64,000 bases of DNA from Moniliophthora roreri. Its lineage: Eukaryota; Basidiomycota; Agaricomycetes; Agaricales; Marasmiaceae. How positions within the stretch are numbered: position 1 is the first letter of the stretch; every line of letters begins with the position of its first letter. This document shows positions 37,123-48,758 of the stretch, in pieces. The stretch spans positions 124,001 to 188,000 of the forward strand of contig LATX02000046.1 of NCBI GenBank assembly GCA_001466705.2. Direction: 5' to 3'. The notes beneath the pieces are model-generated. The model was not told the DNA's origin, did no database searches, and was given only the letters and a program-made list of their open reading frames with translations. The translations under genes were made by a program, and so were the position numbers.

Positions 37123-39291
37123 ATGACCGACACCGTTAGCGTTCCTCAGCTCCCCAGCGATGAGCAGAAGGAGGTTGCGCCATACAAGGTTCACTGGTTC
37201 CGTTCAACCATCTTCCAGGTTATTGTGGTGGGAGGAGTATTCTTTTGCGTGAGTTAAAGATTTAATTTGTATGGCCTGGTCGAACTGAACTCTTTCTGTA
37301 GGCACCAGTAAGCCTCGCCCACTCTTTCCATGATGCTCCTCTCATCAATACAGGGAATGTACAATGCGCTAGCTAATCTCGGTGCGGGAGGCCTCGCGAC
37401 CCCATGGTATGCTAACGCCACAGCCGCAGCTGGTTATGGTATGCGATAAAGTATTTCAAACGTTCTTCGCTTGTTAACGGACTTGTTCGATAGTTTTTAT
37501 GGCTTTCTTCGCCTTAATCGGTGGTATCATCGTCAGCAAGATAGGCCCCCAACTGGCGCTCCTGGTGAGCATCCAACAACGCGGGGGACAACTCAATAGC
37601 GCTGACAACCCTGTCAAGATTTCCAGTACTGGAGACATCATGTTAGCATCTCCATGTTTCCCGTGTTGGTCATATGATGCTTATCGTGGTTTTCTATTAG
37701 ATACGGCGGCAGTCTTTACCTGAACTCTAAGAATGGAACTCAATGGTTTTTGATGTTGGGTACGTCAAACTCATTCTAGGTGACCCGCATGGCTGAAAAC
37801 GACATTACTTAGGCTCCATCCTGTCGGGTGCCACGGATGGCTTAATGTATAGTGTCGAAGGTGCTATCATTACTGGTGAGTTCTTTTTATCTATTTTTCG
37901 TCTTTGAGGGCTAACGCATGAGCAGGGTACCCTGAACCCGATCGCAGGGGCCGTATGTTGAGTTTATGGGTTTTCATGCGAAGTGCCGCGCCGGTCATCG
38001 GGGGTGCCATCATTCTCGGTCTAAACTCAAGCCTTGACTCCAGCGGAGCAGTCTCTTTGAACACCTACATTGTCATCATTGCCATAATGTGCTGTGGTCC
38101 TTTCATCGCTCTTTTGCTTTCAGCACCCACGAAAGTACAACGAAAGGATGGACGTCCTGTAGTGCTGAGGAAAGTTGGGTTGTATCAATCTGTCAGGGAA
38201 TGGGCCCGAGTTGTGTCATCCAAAGACGTAGGAAACGCTTCGTTTACTGTAGTGGATATCCTGATTTAAACCATTTCCTAGATGCTGTTCATCTTCCCCT
38301 TGTGCTTTACATCGTGGTTCTATGGTTCTTACATTGGTATGCACCTGTGGTATCCTTTCCATCGCCCCTGAGTATCTGACCGCTACTTTTCAGGTACACT
38401 CCAAACGCAGTATTTTAACGTGCGTACGAGGGCACTATGTGCATTCGTCATTCCATGGGGCGATATCCTCGGTGGAATTATCATTGGATACTTCCTCGAC
38501 TCTAAGAGGTTCTCGGTCAAGCAACGTGCTAGATATAGTTTCTGGGCGTTGATGATCGTCAACCTGGCTCTATGGTATCTTCCTTGACGATTGACACACT
38601 CAGCGTACTAAATTGCCTTTCCTCCAGGATTTGGGCTGCAATCATCACCAAGCAGCTGCAGGACGCGCAACTCATCCTTGACTGGAGTTCTGGAAATATG
38701 TTTGCGAAGACTTTCACCCTGGTAAGAACCCACAGGGCGGGGCGGTGGGCGCTCAATTCCGGACGTTAAAACGCCAAGAAAGGTCGGCGGCAAGCGCCTG
38801 TCCGAGTCGTTCTACCGAGCCCGCCTCTCGTCCTACCCTTAACTTATATTCTTTCTGACCATTGATCAGGCGATCTGCTTCGATATCGCAACGATGGCCT
38901 GGCAGAGCAGTTTATTCTGGATTGTTGGACAGAGTACGCACATTTCACTTCTGAAGTGGGCGGAAACTTACTCCATTCCATAGTGTCCGACGACTTTGTT
39001 GTCTTGTCCTACATGACCGGTACCGTTCGTGCAGTCGAATCTGCAGGCCAAGCAGTTGCATTCGGCATCAAGTCCAGCGATACCACTGATTGGCTCTCAA
39101 TTGGCTTGAATGTCGGCCTTATTGTCTTCTCAATACCTTTCGCTTGGTTGACGGTTAGGAAGATCGGAGTAGTTGACTTCCAGAAAATAACTTTTGAGCA
39201 TGTTACTAAGACAGCTTTCGAGTCTTCTGAGTCCTCCCCCGTTCCTTCGAAGAGGAATTCGGAGGAAGAGAAAACCCCTGTTACGGCTTAG
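37123..39291 (+). CDS. UNC93-like major facilitator membrane protein
   Basis: Fungal relative of UNC-93 (formerly DUF895), an MFS-fold family present in nearly all filamentous fungi; substrate unknown. Start MTDTVSVPQLPSDEQKE. Family signature is the first helix region STIFQVIVVGGVFFCAPGMYNALANLGAGG. About 11-12 hydrophobic segments follow (for example FMAFFALIGGIIVSKIG, VFMRSAAPVIGGAIILGL, IIAIMCCGPFIALLLS, LFIFPLCFTSWFYGSYIG, LNVGLIVFSIPFAWLTV), and the cytosolic C-terminus is polar, ending EEEKTPVTA. The conserved charged helix region FVIPWGDILGGIIIG and LDSKRFSVKQRA is present. Several introns interrupt it; one near 38722-38870 is about 150 nt, unusually long for this window, and may hide a missed exon. 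Exon joins around 38.7-39.0 kb are the weakest part. Confidence 0.86.
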
Positions 39292-39459
39292 GTTACGGTT
39301 GTTTGGGAATGTTTTTCTCTTTGCTTACCAGCGTTAGGTCTTCATGAGCACGGTATAAAGCAATTTCTAGGGTGGTATACATATGACACAGTGTAGGACT
39401 ACATAAAACAATAATGATACAGGCAAGCTGGTCCAAGATGAGTAAGCGTTCAAGATAGG

Positions 39460-42400
39460 TCACGCGAGAGTCCATTCTTCTAGCGCGTATATCATTTCAT
39501 CCAGCCTATTTCGTGCATTGATGATCAAACAGCATAGGAGTGGACTAGAAAGAACCGCATTCCTTCCTGCGAGACGTTCCTCCAAGTACATCCTCGTGTT
39601 TCCGAAGAAAACGTCCAAGAGCCGGCAAGCAGTGGCATATGCATCCTTGTCCTCGGCGAGATCCGCACGGGGAAGTTCGCGTACTACCGGATACTGTCCG
39701 AGACGTCTTTAGCCATGAATGTGGTCTTAAGGATGAAAGACGTACATTGTCCGTCACCGACACGATAATTTGCGTTCCCTCTTCATCTTCCAATTTCAAC
39801 CAGAACCGGTATTCTAATTGCACGTATTCATGGTCACTGTCGTTGCAGGAAAAACATGCCCGTTGATTAACGGGGACACTAGAAACGTGTCAACACGAAG
39901 ACAATATCGAGATGGGGCACATCGGCTTACTCTTTCCCGCAACGTGAACAGCTTCGATGGACAAATTCTTGAACGGTTGGAAAGAAATCCACTATTCTTG
40001 CGTAGATACGGAAGCGTTCGGGGAAAGATTTGACTGCTTGAACTTCTTTGACAGGCGTATAATGAAGGCGTTTTCTTTTTTTTGGTATCTCTGCAGATAC
40101 ATCGAGTGTTCGTTCCGGCGGTCGGGGTGTCGTAGGCGTAAGTGGCTCTTGGCCGCGGGAATCTTGTCGAACAGCCTTGAGAGAAGCTGTGGCTGAAGCG
40201 TCTGTCCGGGAGGCTTCCCAGTCTGCTTTCTGTCTGCCGGCCTCGACGTGAGCGAAAAAGATAACAAGCAGTAGTTTGTGACCTTACCCCTTTAGTTGCT
40301 CGATGAGAGTCTTGTGCGAATCAACGCCAGGATTGAGCCTCGTAATCAGGAGCTCATTCCCTCCCAGCTTCATGTTCACCTCATCTTCAGCGTAACTTTT
40401 CGTTATCCGCGCTTTACGAATTGAGACAATATCTCCCAATCGTAGTTTCTTGTCCAGTTCCACATGGCAATCGAATAATAACACCTTCAAAACGCGACCG
40501 TCCAAAGTCTGTGGTAATTTGCTGACGAGACGTGTCCCTTGAAGAATCGGGTTATGGGTGAAGTCTGAGACATAGAGACAGGACCCGGCGGAGCCTGTTG
40601 AGCTGGCGATGTGTAGAATCTCCAGTTCATCTCAGTGAGTTGCTACATATTCCGAACGGGAATTGAATTTACCTCGACCACAAAGCTGGAGATTTTACGT
40701 AAGTCTGCATTCTTCAGAAGCCGGTGCTCAAGTTCGGCTGGGTCATTGGAGCCATGTTGATCTTGGTGAGCCTTCTTCCGCCTAACATGTATTTTAGTGT
40801 GCCTCTGGGACGAAAGTGGCGGATTTACTCACTTCAGCAATTCAGCAAGCGCCACGTTGTGTGCCGCATCCGTGTCCTTCAGTGGGAAAAGCTTCGGCTC
40901 TTGCATTTTGAGCTCATAACTGCCAGAATTGTTGACCCGACATCTAACGTTCTTCAAGGAGAGGTAATCACCGACGGAAAACTGAGCTGCCACTTTGGAT
41001 GATGCATCCCAGCATTCCAGTCTCGCGATAGACTTGGCTAAGGATTCATGCACCGCTGAGTTATTGAAAGGTTCAAAAGCGTCGTTCTCTGTATAGTCGG
41101 TAACGAAAAGGAGGAAAAATTTGTCATTGTCTTGTGGTTGGAACCGGAACACAACCTCATCAACGGCCAGTTAGCTTTAAGGAAATCTCGGATGAGAGAC
41201 GTCACTCACTTCGACTGTGGTATCAAAATACCCACTTGACACACTGCTCGCCTTCGCATCTTTCATCATCCAGTGGGGTCGAGCCGTTCTATTATAAGAG
41301 AGTCCTTCGACGGGCTGTCCGTCTTCATCCCCAAGGTTGATAATGCTAGACAGGAAACGTTCCCTCTCCTTCTCTATAGCATCCCACCACTCAACCAGCT
41401 TTTTGCAGTATAATATCTCGTCGACATCTCGTGGCTGGTAGAAGGGTGTATGCAGGTGACCACGTCCATCCTTTCTGAGCCGTTCATCGTGAGGAATATC
41501 TGCGATATCGCCGTGATGGATCTTCTGCTCCTTAGGAGAATATATAGCCCACTGTAGCTTGTCCCCATAACCGGTCAGATTTGTACCTCCGTGCCAATTG
41601 GAGGCCTTATATATTAGTGTCAGTACTGATTAGAAATTAGTAACGAAGAACTAAACCTTTACGTCCTTGAGAATCACAACATCTCCGACGGTAGGACATG
41701 GGAGCCACTTGGAGTACTGTCGAGTAAAGCATGGCACACTCATACTATACTTTGGTGCTTGGCGATAAGAATCGTCTTCCATTTTACAATTACTGGGATC
41801 GACGATCTTTAATGTACACGAAAGATCTGAACAAAGGAGGTTAAACAGATATTCAGGGAATTTTCGATGCCATACCTCCATTTCTTGTCGTCATCGTTTC
41901 AGGAAGAGACACCACGATACCAGCCACGGTACAAATTGCGGGTGCCTTGATATCTGCCAGCGCTATAAAGTTTGTCTGATGAACGACTATTAGTTATGAG
42001 TGCACAAAGTAACAGGACATCTCACATATCGTGTTTTCCGGCCAGCTTTCATATTTATCGGGCTGGGTGCGGCCGGGTTGGCCGGCGGGAGCGATGGCTT
42101 CAACGGAGCGGTGACCGGCACACTAGCAACGTCTTCGACAGTATCAACCTTCGAGGAGGCTTCTGCGGTTGGTTGGGCCGCAATATCTTGGGGAGTTCCA
42201 GATCTGCCAGACGAGATGCCATTCGTCGAGGGTTTCTGCTGTTCGCTCACCAACATTTCACGTTGCTTTTGCAACAGCGCCTGGTGCTCAACTTGCCTCA
42301 GCTTCTTCCTTTCTTTCTTGCTGAGTTTCTTAGGGGGCAAAGGAGGGGCTGGTGCTCGTTCGGCAGCTGCAGTGCCAGAACTGGGAGCAGCATCAGGAGA

Positions 42401-43246
42401 GTCGGTGATCAAAGGCTGCGGGTTTTCGACGCGAACCGGTATTTCACCATCCTCGACCGATTTGTGCTCTTTCTGGATGGATAACAGTTTCTTGGGTTCC
42501 AGAAGGTCTGGCTCTGGGGATTCGGATTTAATCACAATATGTTCTGGTTCAGGTGGTGTGCTGGGAGGAGGCATCGCGACATGTTCATGAAATGGAGTAA
42601 TGGATGGGAGATTGAGCTGTGTTAAGCTTTTCGGAGCGCATTCGAGGGTGCGTGGCGCGGGGGGGTCGAACCAGTCTTCTTCCTGAGGAGCGCTTTCCTG
42701 GGTAACTGGAACGGGCGTCAGTTTTCAATACTTGCCTAGTGAGATGCGAGGGGCGAACGTACTATACCAAGTATCCACAACACCCAGGTTATCGGATCCA
42801 CGTTTACGCTTTAGGAATTTAAGCTGAGCCCCTTCAGAATATTTCAGCATAATATCATACGACGTTCGCGACCTTGATTCTTTCTTCTCCATTCTTGCTC
42901 CTCGAAGTGCTAATTGAATTTCGTCCTGCACACCGAACTGCACCTGACGCTCCTTCAATATCTCTGCACAACGACCTTGGAAGAAAACGTCGACTCTGAC
43001 TAAGGCCTTGCCAATAGAGCTTTCTTGCGTCTCCAATAAGATGTGCTGCTTCTTCCCCAAAGACCAAATCATATGGACTTTGCCTTGCAGAAAGCCTGAG
43101 CCATCTGTCCCATTGCAAAGGTTTGAGATCCATGTCTGCTGTTTATCATCGTCGAATAACGAGGCCGATTCTTCCGGGGAGCCTTGGTTGGACTCCTTGA
43201 CACGTTTTGATGATGGTTCTGACGAGGAGTCGGCAGCGCGCTTCAT
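39460..43246 (-). CDS. POT1: POT1-like telomere single-strand DNA-binding protein
   Basis: Shelterin component that caps the 3' telomeric overhang. Start MKRAADSSSEPSSKRV. The first 170 residues form a folded N-terminal region, followed by a long Pro/Ser/Glu linker (PPLPPKKLSKKERKKLRQ), then the Telo_bind OB fold (NFIALADIKAPAICTVAGIV, LSCTLKIVDPSN, PTVGDVVILKDVKV, GTNLTGYGDKLQWAIY), then a second OB-type segment (LECWDASSKVAAQFSVGDYL, RCRVNNSGSYELKMQEP) and a C-terminal domain (VLKVLLFDCHVELDKKLRLG, TQIIVSVTDN). The last splice joins VTDN to YPVVRELPRADLAEDKD and the protein ends EEWTLA at 39460. The extra N-terminal region before the first OB fold is longer than in animal POT1. Exon borders are assigned by homology. 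Divergent from MGM101. Confidence 0.83.
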
Positions 43247-43435
43247 GGCATGCTACACAATAGAATGAGTTTATATTAGCACCAAAAAATTTAAACCTTT
43301 TACTCACCCACTTTCGGCCCGAGAGTTGCAGGAGCAAGCAAGGAGTAAGTATAAAACGCGAGTTCAAAGTTGTTGAAGTTTTCACGCGTTGGCAGGCTCC
43401 CACATTTAGCGCCCGTCAAATTGTTCCCTTCAACC
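43247..43435. promoter_or_regulatory. Divergent upstream region of POT1 and MGM101
   Basis: 189 bp between start codons. It contains an A-rich tract near 43285 (caaaaaatttaaacc) and no factor site I can name. Shared control is inferred from spacing. Confidence 0.4.
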
Positions 43436-44380
43436 ATGAGCCTGGCCACGAAGTTTCTTTCTTCAAGCAGGACGGCTTTAGCAGGCAGCCGATGCGTGTC
43501 TTCCCTCGGACTCCGTGCTCGACCTGCAGCAGCCCTCATCCAGACCCCAAGACGTGCAGGATACGTGACCGCGACAGAAGAAACACCAGCTCCCAGTTCA
43601 GAATCAGCAGCGAATGGCACTGAAGTATCAAGCTCTGTTTTGCCAAATGACAGTGCTACTGACTGGTCGAGGAGCTATTCTGGGTTATCTGAGCGTCCTT
43701 TCTCCAAAGAAGCCGCTGAAGTGCTACTAGCACCGATAGACCCAAATGATGTGGAAATGAAGCCCGGTATGTGTTTAGTACTGTCTAAAACAGAGTAAGC
43801 TCTGATTCTCCATTCAGATGGAATGATATATCTTCCTGAAATCAAATATCGTCGAATCCTCAACAAAGCCTTTGGTCCGGGAGGATGGGGTCTCGCACCT
43901 CGAACTGAGACTAATGTTGGAGCCAAAATTGTGAGCAGAGAATATGCATTGGTTTGCCTCGGAAGGTGTGCTATCACTGTTCACCTTAATGTCTCAACTC
44001 ATTTTCCATACTAGACTTGTCGCTATCGCTCGGGGAGAACAAGAGTACTTTGACCCTAATGGCATTGCTACCGCTACCGAAGCCTGCAAGAGTAACGCCC
44101 TCATGAGATGTTGCAAAGACCTTGGAATTGCTAGCGAACTTTGGTGTGTGTTTGTCCATAACCCGAACTACTCAATACTAATTATTGATCCAGGGATCCC
44201 CGCTTCATCCGCGAGTTCAAGGAAAAGTACTGTATTGAAGTCTGGGCAGAACATATTCCTACCAAGAAAAAGTAATTCGAACCATCTTCATCTTAAGACA
44301 CTACTGAACCATTTTTTTCTAGGAAGAAGGTTTGGCGTCGCAAGGATCAGGGAAAGGTCACATATCCTTACCAAGAGTAG
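43436..44380 (+). CDS. MGM101: MGM101, mitochondrial genome maintenance protein
   Basis: Rad52-related single-strand annealing protein of mitochondrial nucleoids, needed for mtDNA repair and maintenance. The N-terminus [20 protein letters not shown] is Arg/Ser/Ala rich and fits a mitochondrial targeting peptide. The MGM101 core follows: [46 protein letters not shown], the catalytic-core-like [10 protein letters not shown] joined to [35 protein letters not shown], and [15 protein letters not shown], ending with a basic tail [21 protein letters not shown]. Four introns, the last around 44273-44321. The frame is intact and the length (about 265 aa) is typical. It converges with the phosphodiesterase gene. 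Confidence 0.92.
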
Positions 44381-44762
44381 GCTTAGCCAAAACTACTCAC
44401 CTAGTTCAATATGGACTATATTATCAGACCGTTATACTCTCCAATACCCCACTCATTTCAATCACACCACATTTTACCTACAAGATTGGTGACATTACCA
44501 AAGGTCGACTGTCCCCCATTGCCTAATATTACGAACGCGCTGAAATCTGAATCGGCACTCACTTCAAACCGATTACCGCCCTGCGCCTCCTCGTACAATG
44601 CTCACCTCCAGATACCCCGGACTAAGAGCAAAATCGGATGTGTCCGAAACCCCTGGCGAATATCCTCGTAGATGAAGCTGAGTCAGGTATGCGGGTGAGG
44701 GATCGCACTCTGTGTGTATAAAATTGTCATTCCAAATGAGGAACACATATTTGGTATAAATG

Positions 44763-45395
44763 TCAATCAATTATGCTGTTCAAAGGTATCCTTTCCAGAA
44801 CTCTCCAACTCTCCAATGGCCCTTCGCAATCAGCTATCCAAATCTCTGGTGATATGAAACCCGACACCCAATCCTCCTTGTCAGTCCCACAATTCAAGCT
44901 CACAGCACCACCTTCATCCTCGCGTATTCTTCCTGTGGAGCGCAGCTCGTCTCTGAACCTCTGACGTTCTCCGTGCTCGGCGTCATGATCTGAGATATAG
45001 CACAGTGAGATATGGGGGAACATAGGAGTTCTCGGCTCAACTCCAAGAGCTTCGTGAACGTGTTGATGAAGAGCTGTGAGTTCTGATGTCGGGGTGACAG
45101 CAATGTAGACCGATCTAAAAAAATGGTCTCCTGCGTCGACCGACTTGAAGTTGACTTTCAATGCTGATTGAGTCTTGGGTATAGATTCTTTGAGTTTCGA
45201 CAGTAAGATATTGGAGTGGCTCGAGAGTGAAGCGAGAGTAATATGTGGGTCGAAAATGGGATATGACACCGACGAAGTCTGGACTGGCAGCGAATCCTGA
45301 GGACGAACCGCCATGATCTTTTTCAATCGTTCAGTATCCTTTGCGGACGGCACAATCCAGAGTGTTATGCCTGTTCGACAGCTATCTATCAGCAT
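44763..45395 (-). CDS. CPD1: 2H-family cyclic phosphodiesterase (CPD1-like)
   Basis: Hydrolyses ADP-ribose 1'',2''-cyclic phosphate, the by-product of tRNA splicing, and related 2',3'-cyclic nucleotides. The two family H-x-T/S-x motifs are present: HITLAS and HISLCY, about 95 residues apart, with the usual opening ITLWIVPS and phenylalanine-proline before the second motif (MFPHISL). 210 aa, one exon, matching plant and yeast CPDases. I chose the ATG of MLIDSCRTG at 45395; a GTG-led extension upstream exists. A separate open frame at 45609-45382 lies directly upstream on the same strand without a credible splice to this one. Downstream in the tRNA-splicing pathway from TRL1/TPT1; TRL1 itself lies 15 kb away in this window. 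Confidence 0.85.
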   Translation of the reverse strand: MLIDSCRTGITLWIVPSAKDTERLKKIMAVRPQDSLPVQTSSVSYPIFDPHITLASLSSHSNILLSKLKESIPKTQSALKVNFKSVDAGDHFFRSVYIAVTPTSELTALHQHVHEALGVEPRTPMFPHISLCYISDHDAEHGERQRFRDELRSTGRIREDEGGAVSLNCGTDKEDWVSGFISPEIWIADCEGPLESWRVLERIPLNSIID

Positions 45396-48300
45396 TTCTG
45401 CCAGAAAAATCGGGAAGATAGGCACCCATGGCTTTGGACTTGAAGGCCGTTCGCAGAGGTCGTGGTAATGGTACGAGATCTAGAAACAGAGTCAACACCT
45501 TTTCTTCAACACCATGTCTATCGCACTGCAAAGTCTCAAGATAATCTGCTCGGAGACTTTCGTCCGCTTCAAGGACCCTGAGCCTGTCAATTGTCGAAAT
45601 TGAGCCCAAGTGAGTTCTCAGTCCGTCTTATCAGTGTCGGACGCCATGCTTGACTGTTGTCCAGAACAACTCATTTCAGTCCATGTTTGAAAGTCGAGCA
45701 ACCGATGTCCAAACGAAATCGTGCAAGATGTCTCAACGAAAATTTTCATTTATGCTCACCACTACTGGCAATGCAGCCTCCAAAGGCTGGTTGCAATTGC
45801 ACATTTCTTTGCCCTTCAAGTATTTCATCTGACTCTTCAATATATAGCAACCCTTTCTCTTTTTATTGCACAACTACAACATGTACCGCCAGATGAGGTT
45901 GAGCTCTATGAAGATAACCTTTGACTGTGTCCAACTCCCGCAGCGAACGGCGAACTTTGGGCGAATCTTGGAAGGGTATAGTGAACCTTGTGCGCAGGAA
46001 CCTCTGCAGCCGAGAGAAAGCGGACCAGTACAGTACGGCTGAATTGCCGGGCTGAGATACGTGAATAAAGAATTAAAAATTTCAGCCCTCTCGTCGCCGT
46101 TGACAGTGAGAGCTGCACAGAGCATGATGATGAGTAACCTTTTAACTGAAGTTGTGCCATTGGCCGACCTCGCCATCTCAGGTTCCTTGACCCACCTCCT
46201 TCTGCAAGTCGAGCCCTATCCATCGTACACTGGCTGGTACTCGACCTCGATGTACTCGGAAGTAGGTGTTAATCACTTGCTTCACTAATGGAATGATTTT
46301 GCGATAGCAGAATGTCGTTCCGCAAGGTGATTCCAACCAGAATGAGAAGCAAGAGCTGGGAGACAGAGATCGGAGCCACCTCCAGTACTAGCAGCATTTC
46401 TGAAGACTTCGACGAGCGCATGCAAAACGCGTGAATGGACAACATGGACACGTGGAACCCTGGTCACACTCTCACCTACTCCCTCCTTACGTATATTCAG
46501 CATATCTTCCATTCACATGTATACAGAATAAAAATCAAGATATACAACCAGAGTTCACTCAAAGTTCGCCGATCGTAGTTCTGCCCCGCCTTCCGCCTTT
46601 AAGAATTTACCGAGGTGGACCTGGCCTCTACGGAGCCTTTTCAATATCCCCGGCAGATTTTGTTACGTGAGTACGTTTTTGACCTTGTAAAAGCGCAGGA
46701 TTTTCCTCCTTTCATATAGTTATAAATCATCCCGGTGGCCTCAAAAGGGGAACAACGGGATGAGCAGCGGTCAGAACATTTCGCTTACACTACCAACCCG
46801 GCAACGGATGTCGGTACGTGCTGAATCTTACGCGGTAATGCCGTTGGCTGTACGCCTGGCGTACGACGTACGTTACAATGTACGCCCAGCGTACGTACAA
46901 GGAAGATAAAAATTATTTCGTTCATCCGTTGATGTTCCCTCCTCCCTGTACTTTGGAGTTACCATCCTGGCAGTGAACTTTTGGTGCTGATTTTGATACT
47001 GGAAAGGGCCGGGGACGCCAATTTCGAGTTGTAGCATTTTTCCTTCAGGGTCTAGTCACGTGTAGGATGTACTGTACGCTGGGCATACACTCAATGTACA
47101 ACTAGCACGTACCGATAACGTCCGTTGCTGGGCTGGTAGTACGTCTATCATCATTATCTGTCTAGGCGGGCCTGTACAAGGACTGTACAGGCCGCAGGGC
47201 CTTTCACACCCGTCACAGCCTCATTATTCACGTATCGGTACGATACTGTAGGCGTGTAGTAACTGACCACTAGCCATTGCAACTAGTCATCTTATGTAAC
47301 ATCAGGGTCGCAAGATTGCAGTTGCGGTTTTCCTGATTTACACTCAGACCTGAAGCTGCACTCGCGAAGTCTGAGAAACTGTCCCACATGAAATGTTGCA
47401 TCACGACAGAACGATGAGAAATGGTTTGCGTTCATCCCCTACTGGTATACGATACTCGGGAGACTTTCGAGGGAAGTAGCTTGCCAATGTAAAGAACCAG
47501 TATGATTATACACATGGAATTCGGGTACTTAAGACCGAGACGGACTTACATGCCCGGCTTTAACCCTGACGCCTTCATGTAAACAGAATCGGAAGCCACC
47601 AGCAAGCAGTGTACAAACGGAGGCCTTGTGACGACGTCTTTTTATACCTTTTGACGATTCAATGCACCGAGTTTTCAGGATATCGCGACATTGCCAATAG
47701 AGAACATAGTAAAGTGATACTTGAGATGTTATCGTGACGACGAGCTTTTTCGCTGCTCTGCTCGTTCTGGTACTCATAGAACGCCATGGAGTATATAAAC
47801 AAATGGAAACCCCAGTGGAATAGATGTACGTATACCACCGGTTGCTACCCCTTCCTCGCAACGTCCTCCCCCAAGTCCTCTCCGATGAATGACTCGGGAA
47901 CTTCAGTGCATGAATGACTGGTAGAAGTTCAACGTTACCAAATGGTATACGTAGGTATGCATCACTGATCTGTCACCTATATATGGGCTATGGCGGCTGG
48001 CGCAATCTTGAAACGTTGACACATCACTACTACCGTTCTTCAGGCCTGAAAAAGATATACCGAGTCAATATCCATCTTCATTTGCAACAGTGATATGGCT
48101 CACCAGCTACTCAGCCCAAATATCCTAAACGAATCCCCGAGGTTCTCGTCAGTACGTGGTCCAATAAAGAACAAGTGAAGGTCTTACCAACTGGGGGATA
48201 GGAGCACCGGAGTGCTATGGGCGAAAAAACCTGAAGGGGAATGAAGGAATGGTCCTAGATGAAGTCTAAATCACAAATGTGTGAACAAATAAACAAAGGC

Positions 48301-48758
48301 CTGGCCTCGGCTGGCACGCTCTTGATTTAACGCAACTATATACGAAGGGACGGGAGCAGCAAAAAATTGGAGGACATTGGAAGACACCAAAACGATAAAA
48401 GAGCCGGTTTTACAGTATGTAACGGCAAATCTTGCACGCGGTAGAGTCAAAACTGCATATCATTGTTCATTTCGAATCTCTGACCGTGTAACCCAGGAGT
48501 AACTGCCGCGGACCCGCCAAGAAACTACCACGCATATGGTCTCATCGAAGAGCGCGTAGAATCGACGTCCGGTATACAATGCATCGACAGGAGAATTAAT
48601 TTCAGTTGGGCAGTGGAACATATTGAATTGAAGTTGGTGCGCCCACAAATGCCTTGCATTGATATCATGCTGACTTATGGATAGGGCGCCCGGACCGAAC
48701 GATACTTAAGCAATATAACCGATAGGGTAGGAGATCTGATCCCTAGAGTCCATAACCC
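45396..48758. other. Gene-poor stretch upstream of the zinc-cluster pair
   Basis: No gene supported. Frames at 45382-45609 and 45874-46223 (minus) and 47529-47861 (minus) have no recognisable domain. The interval contains the palindrome cluster at 46850-47088. The last 130 bp are the duplicated promoter region of the zinc-cluster gene. Confidence 0.45.
46850..47088. repeat. Three near-palindromic 15-mers GTACGCYNRGCRTAC
   Basis: GTACGCCTGGCGTAC at 46850-46864, GTACGCCCAGCGTAC at 46880-46894 and GTACGCTGGGCATAC at 47074-47088. The first two arms pair perfectly apart from the central base and are exactly 30 bp apart (start to start). Additional GTAC and CGTAC units surround them (46866-46871, 46895-46898). 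No gene overlaps. Could be a site for a dimeric DNA-binding protein or the trace of a small mobile element; nothing in the sequence decides this. Confidence 0.6.

Noticed and set aside
45382..45609. N-terminal exon of the CPD1-like gene
   Set aside because: No donor and acceptor pair keeps the frame open into ITLWIVPS, and the 210-aa protein is already full length.
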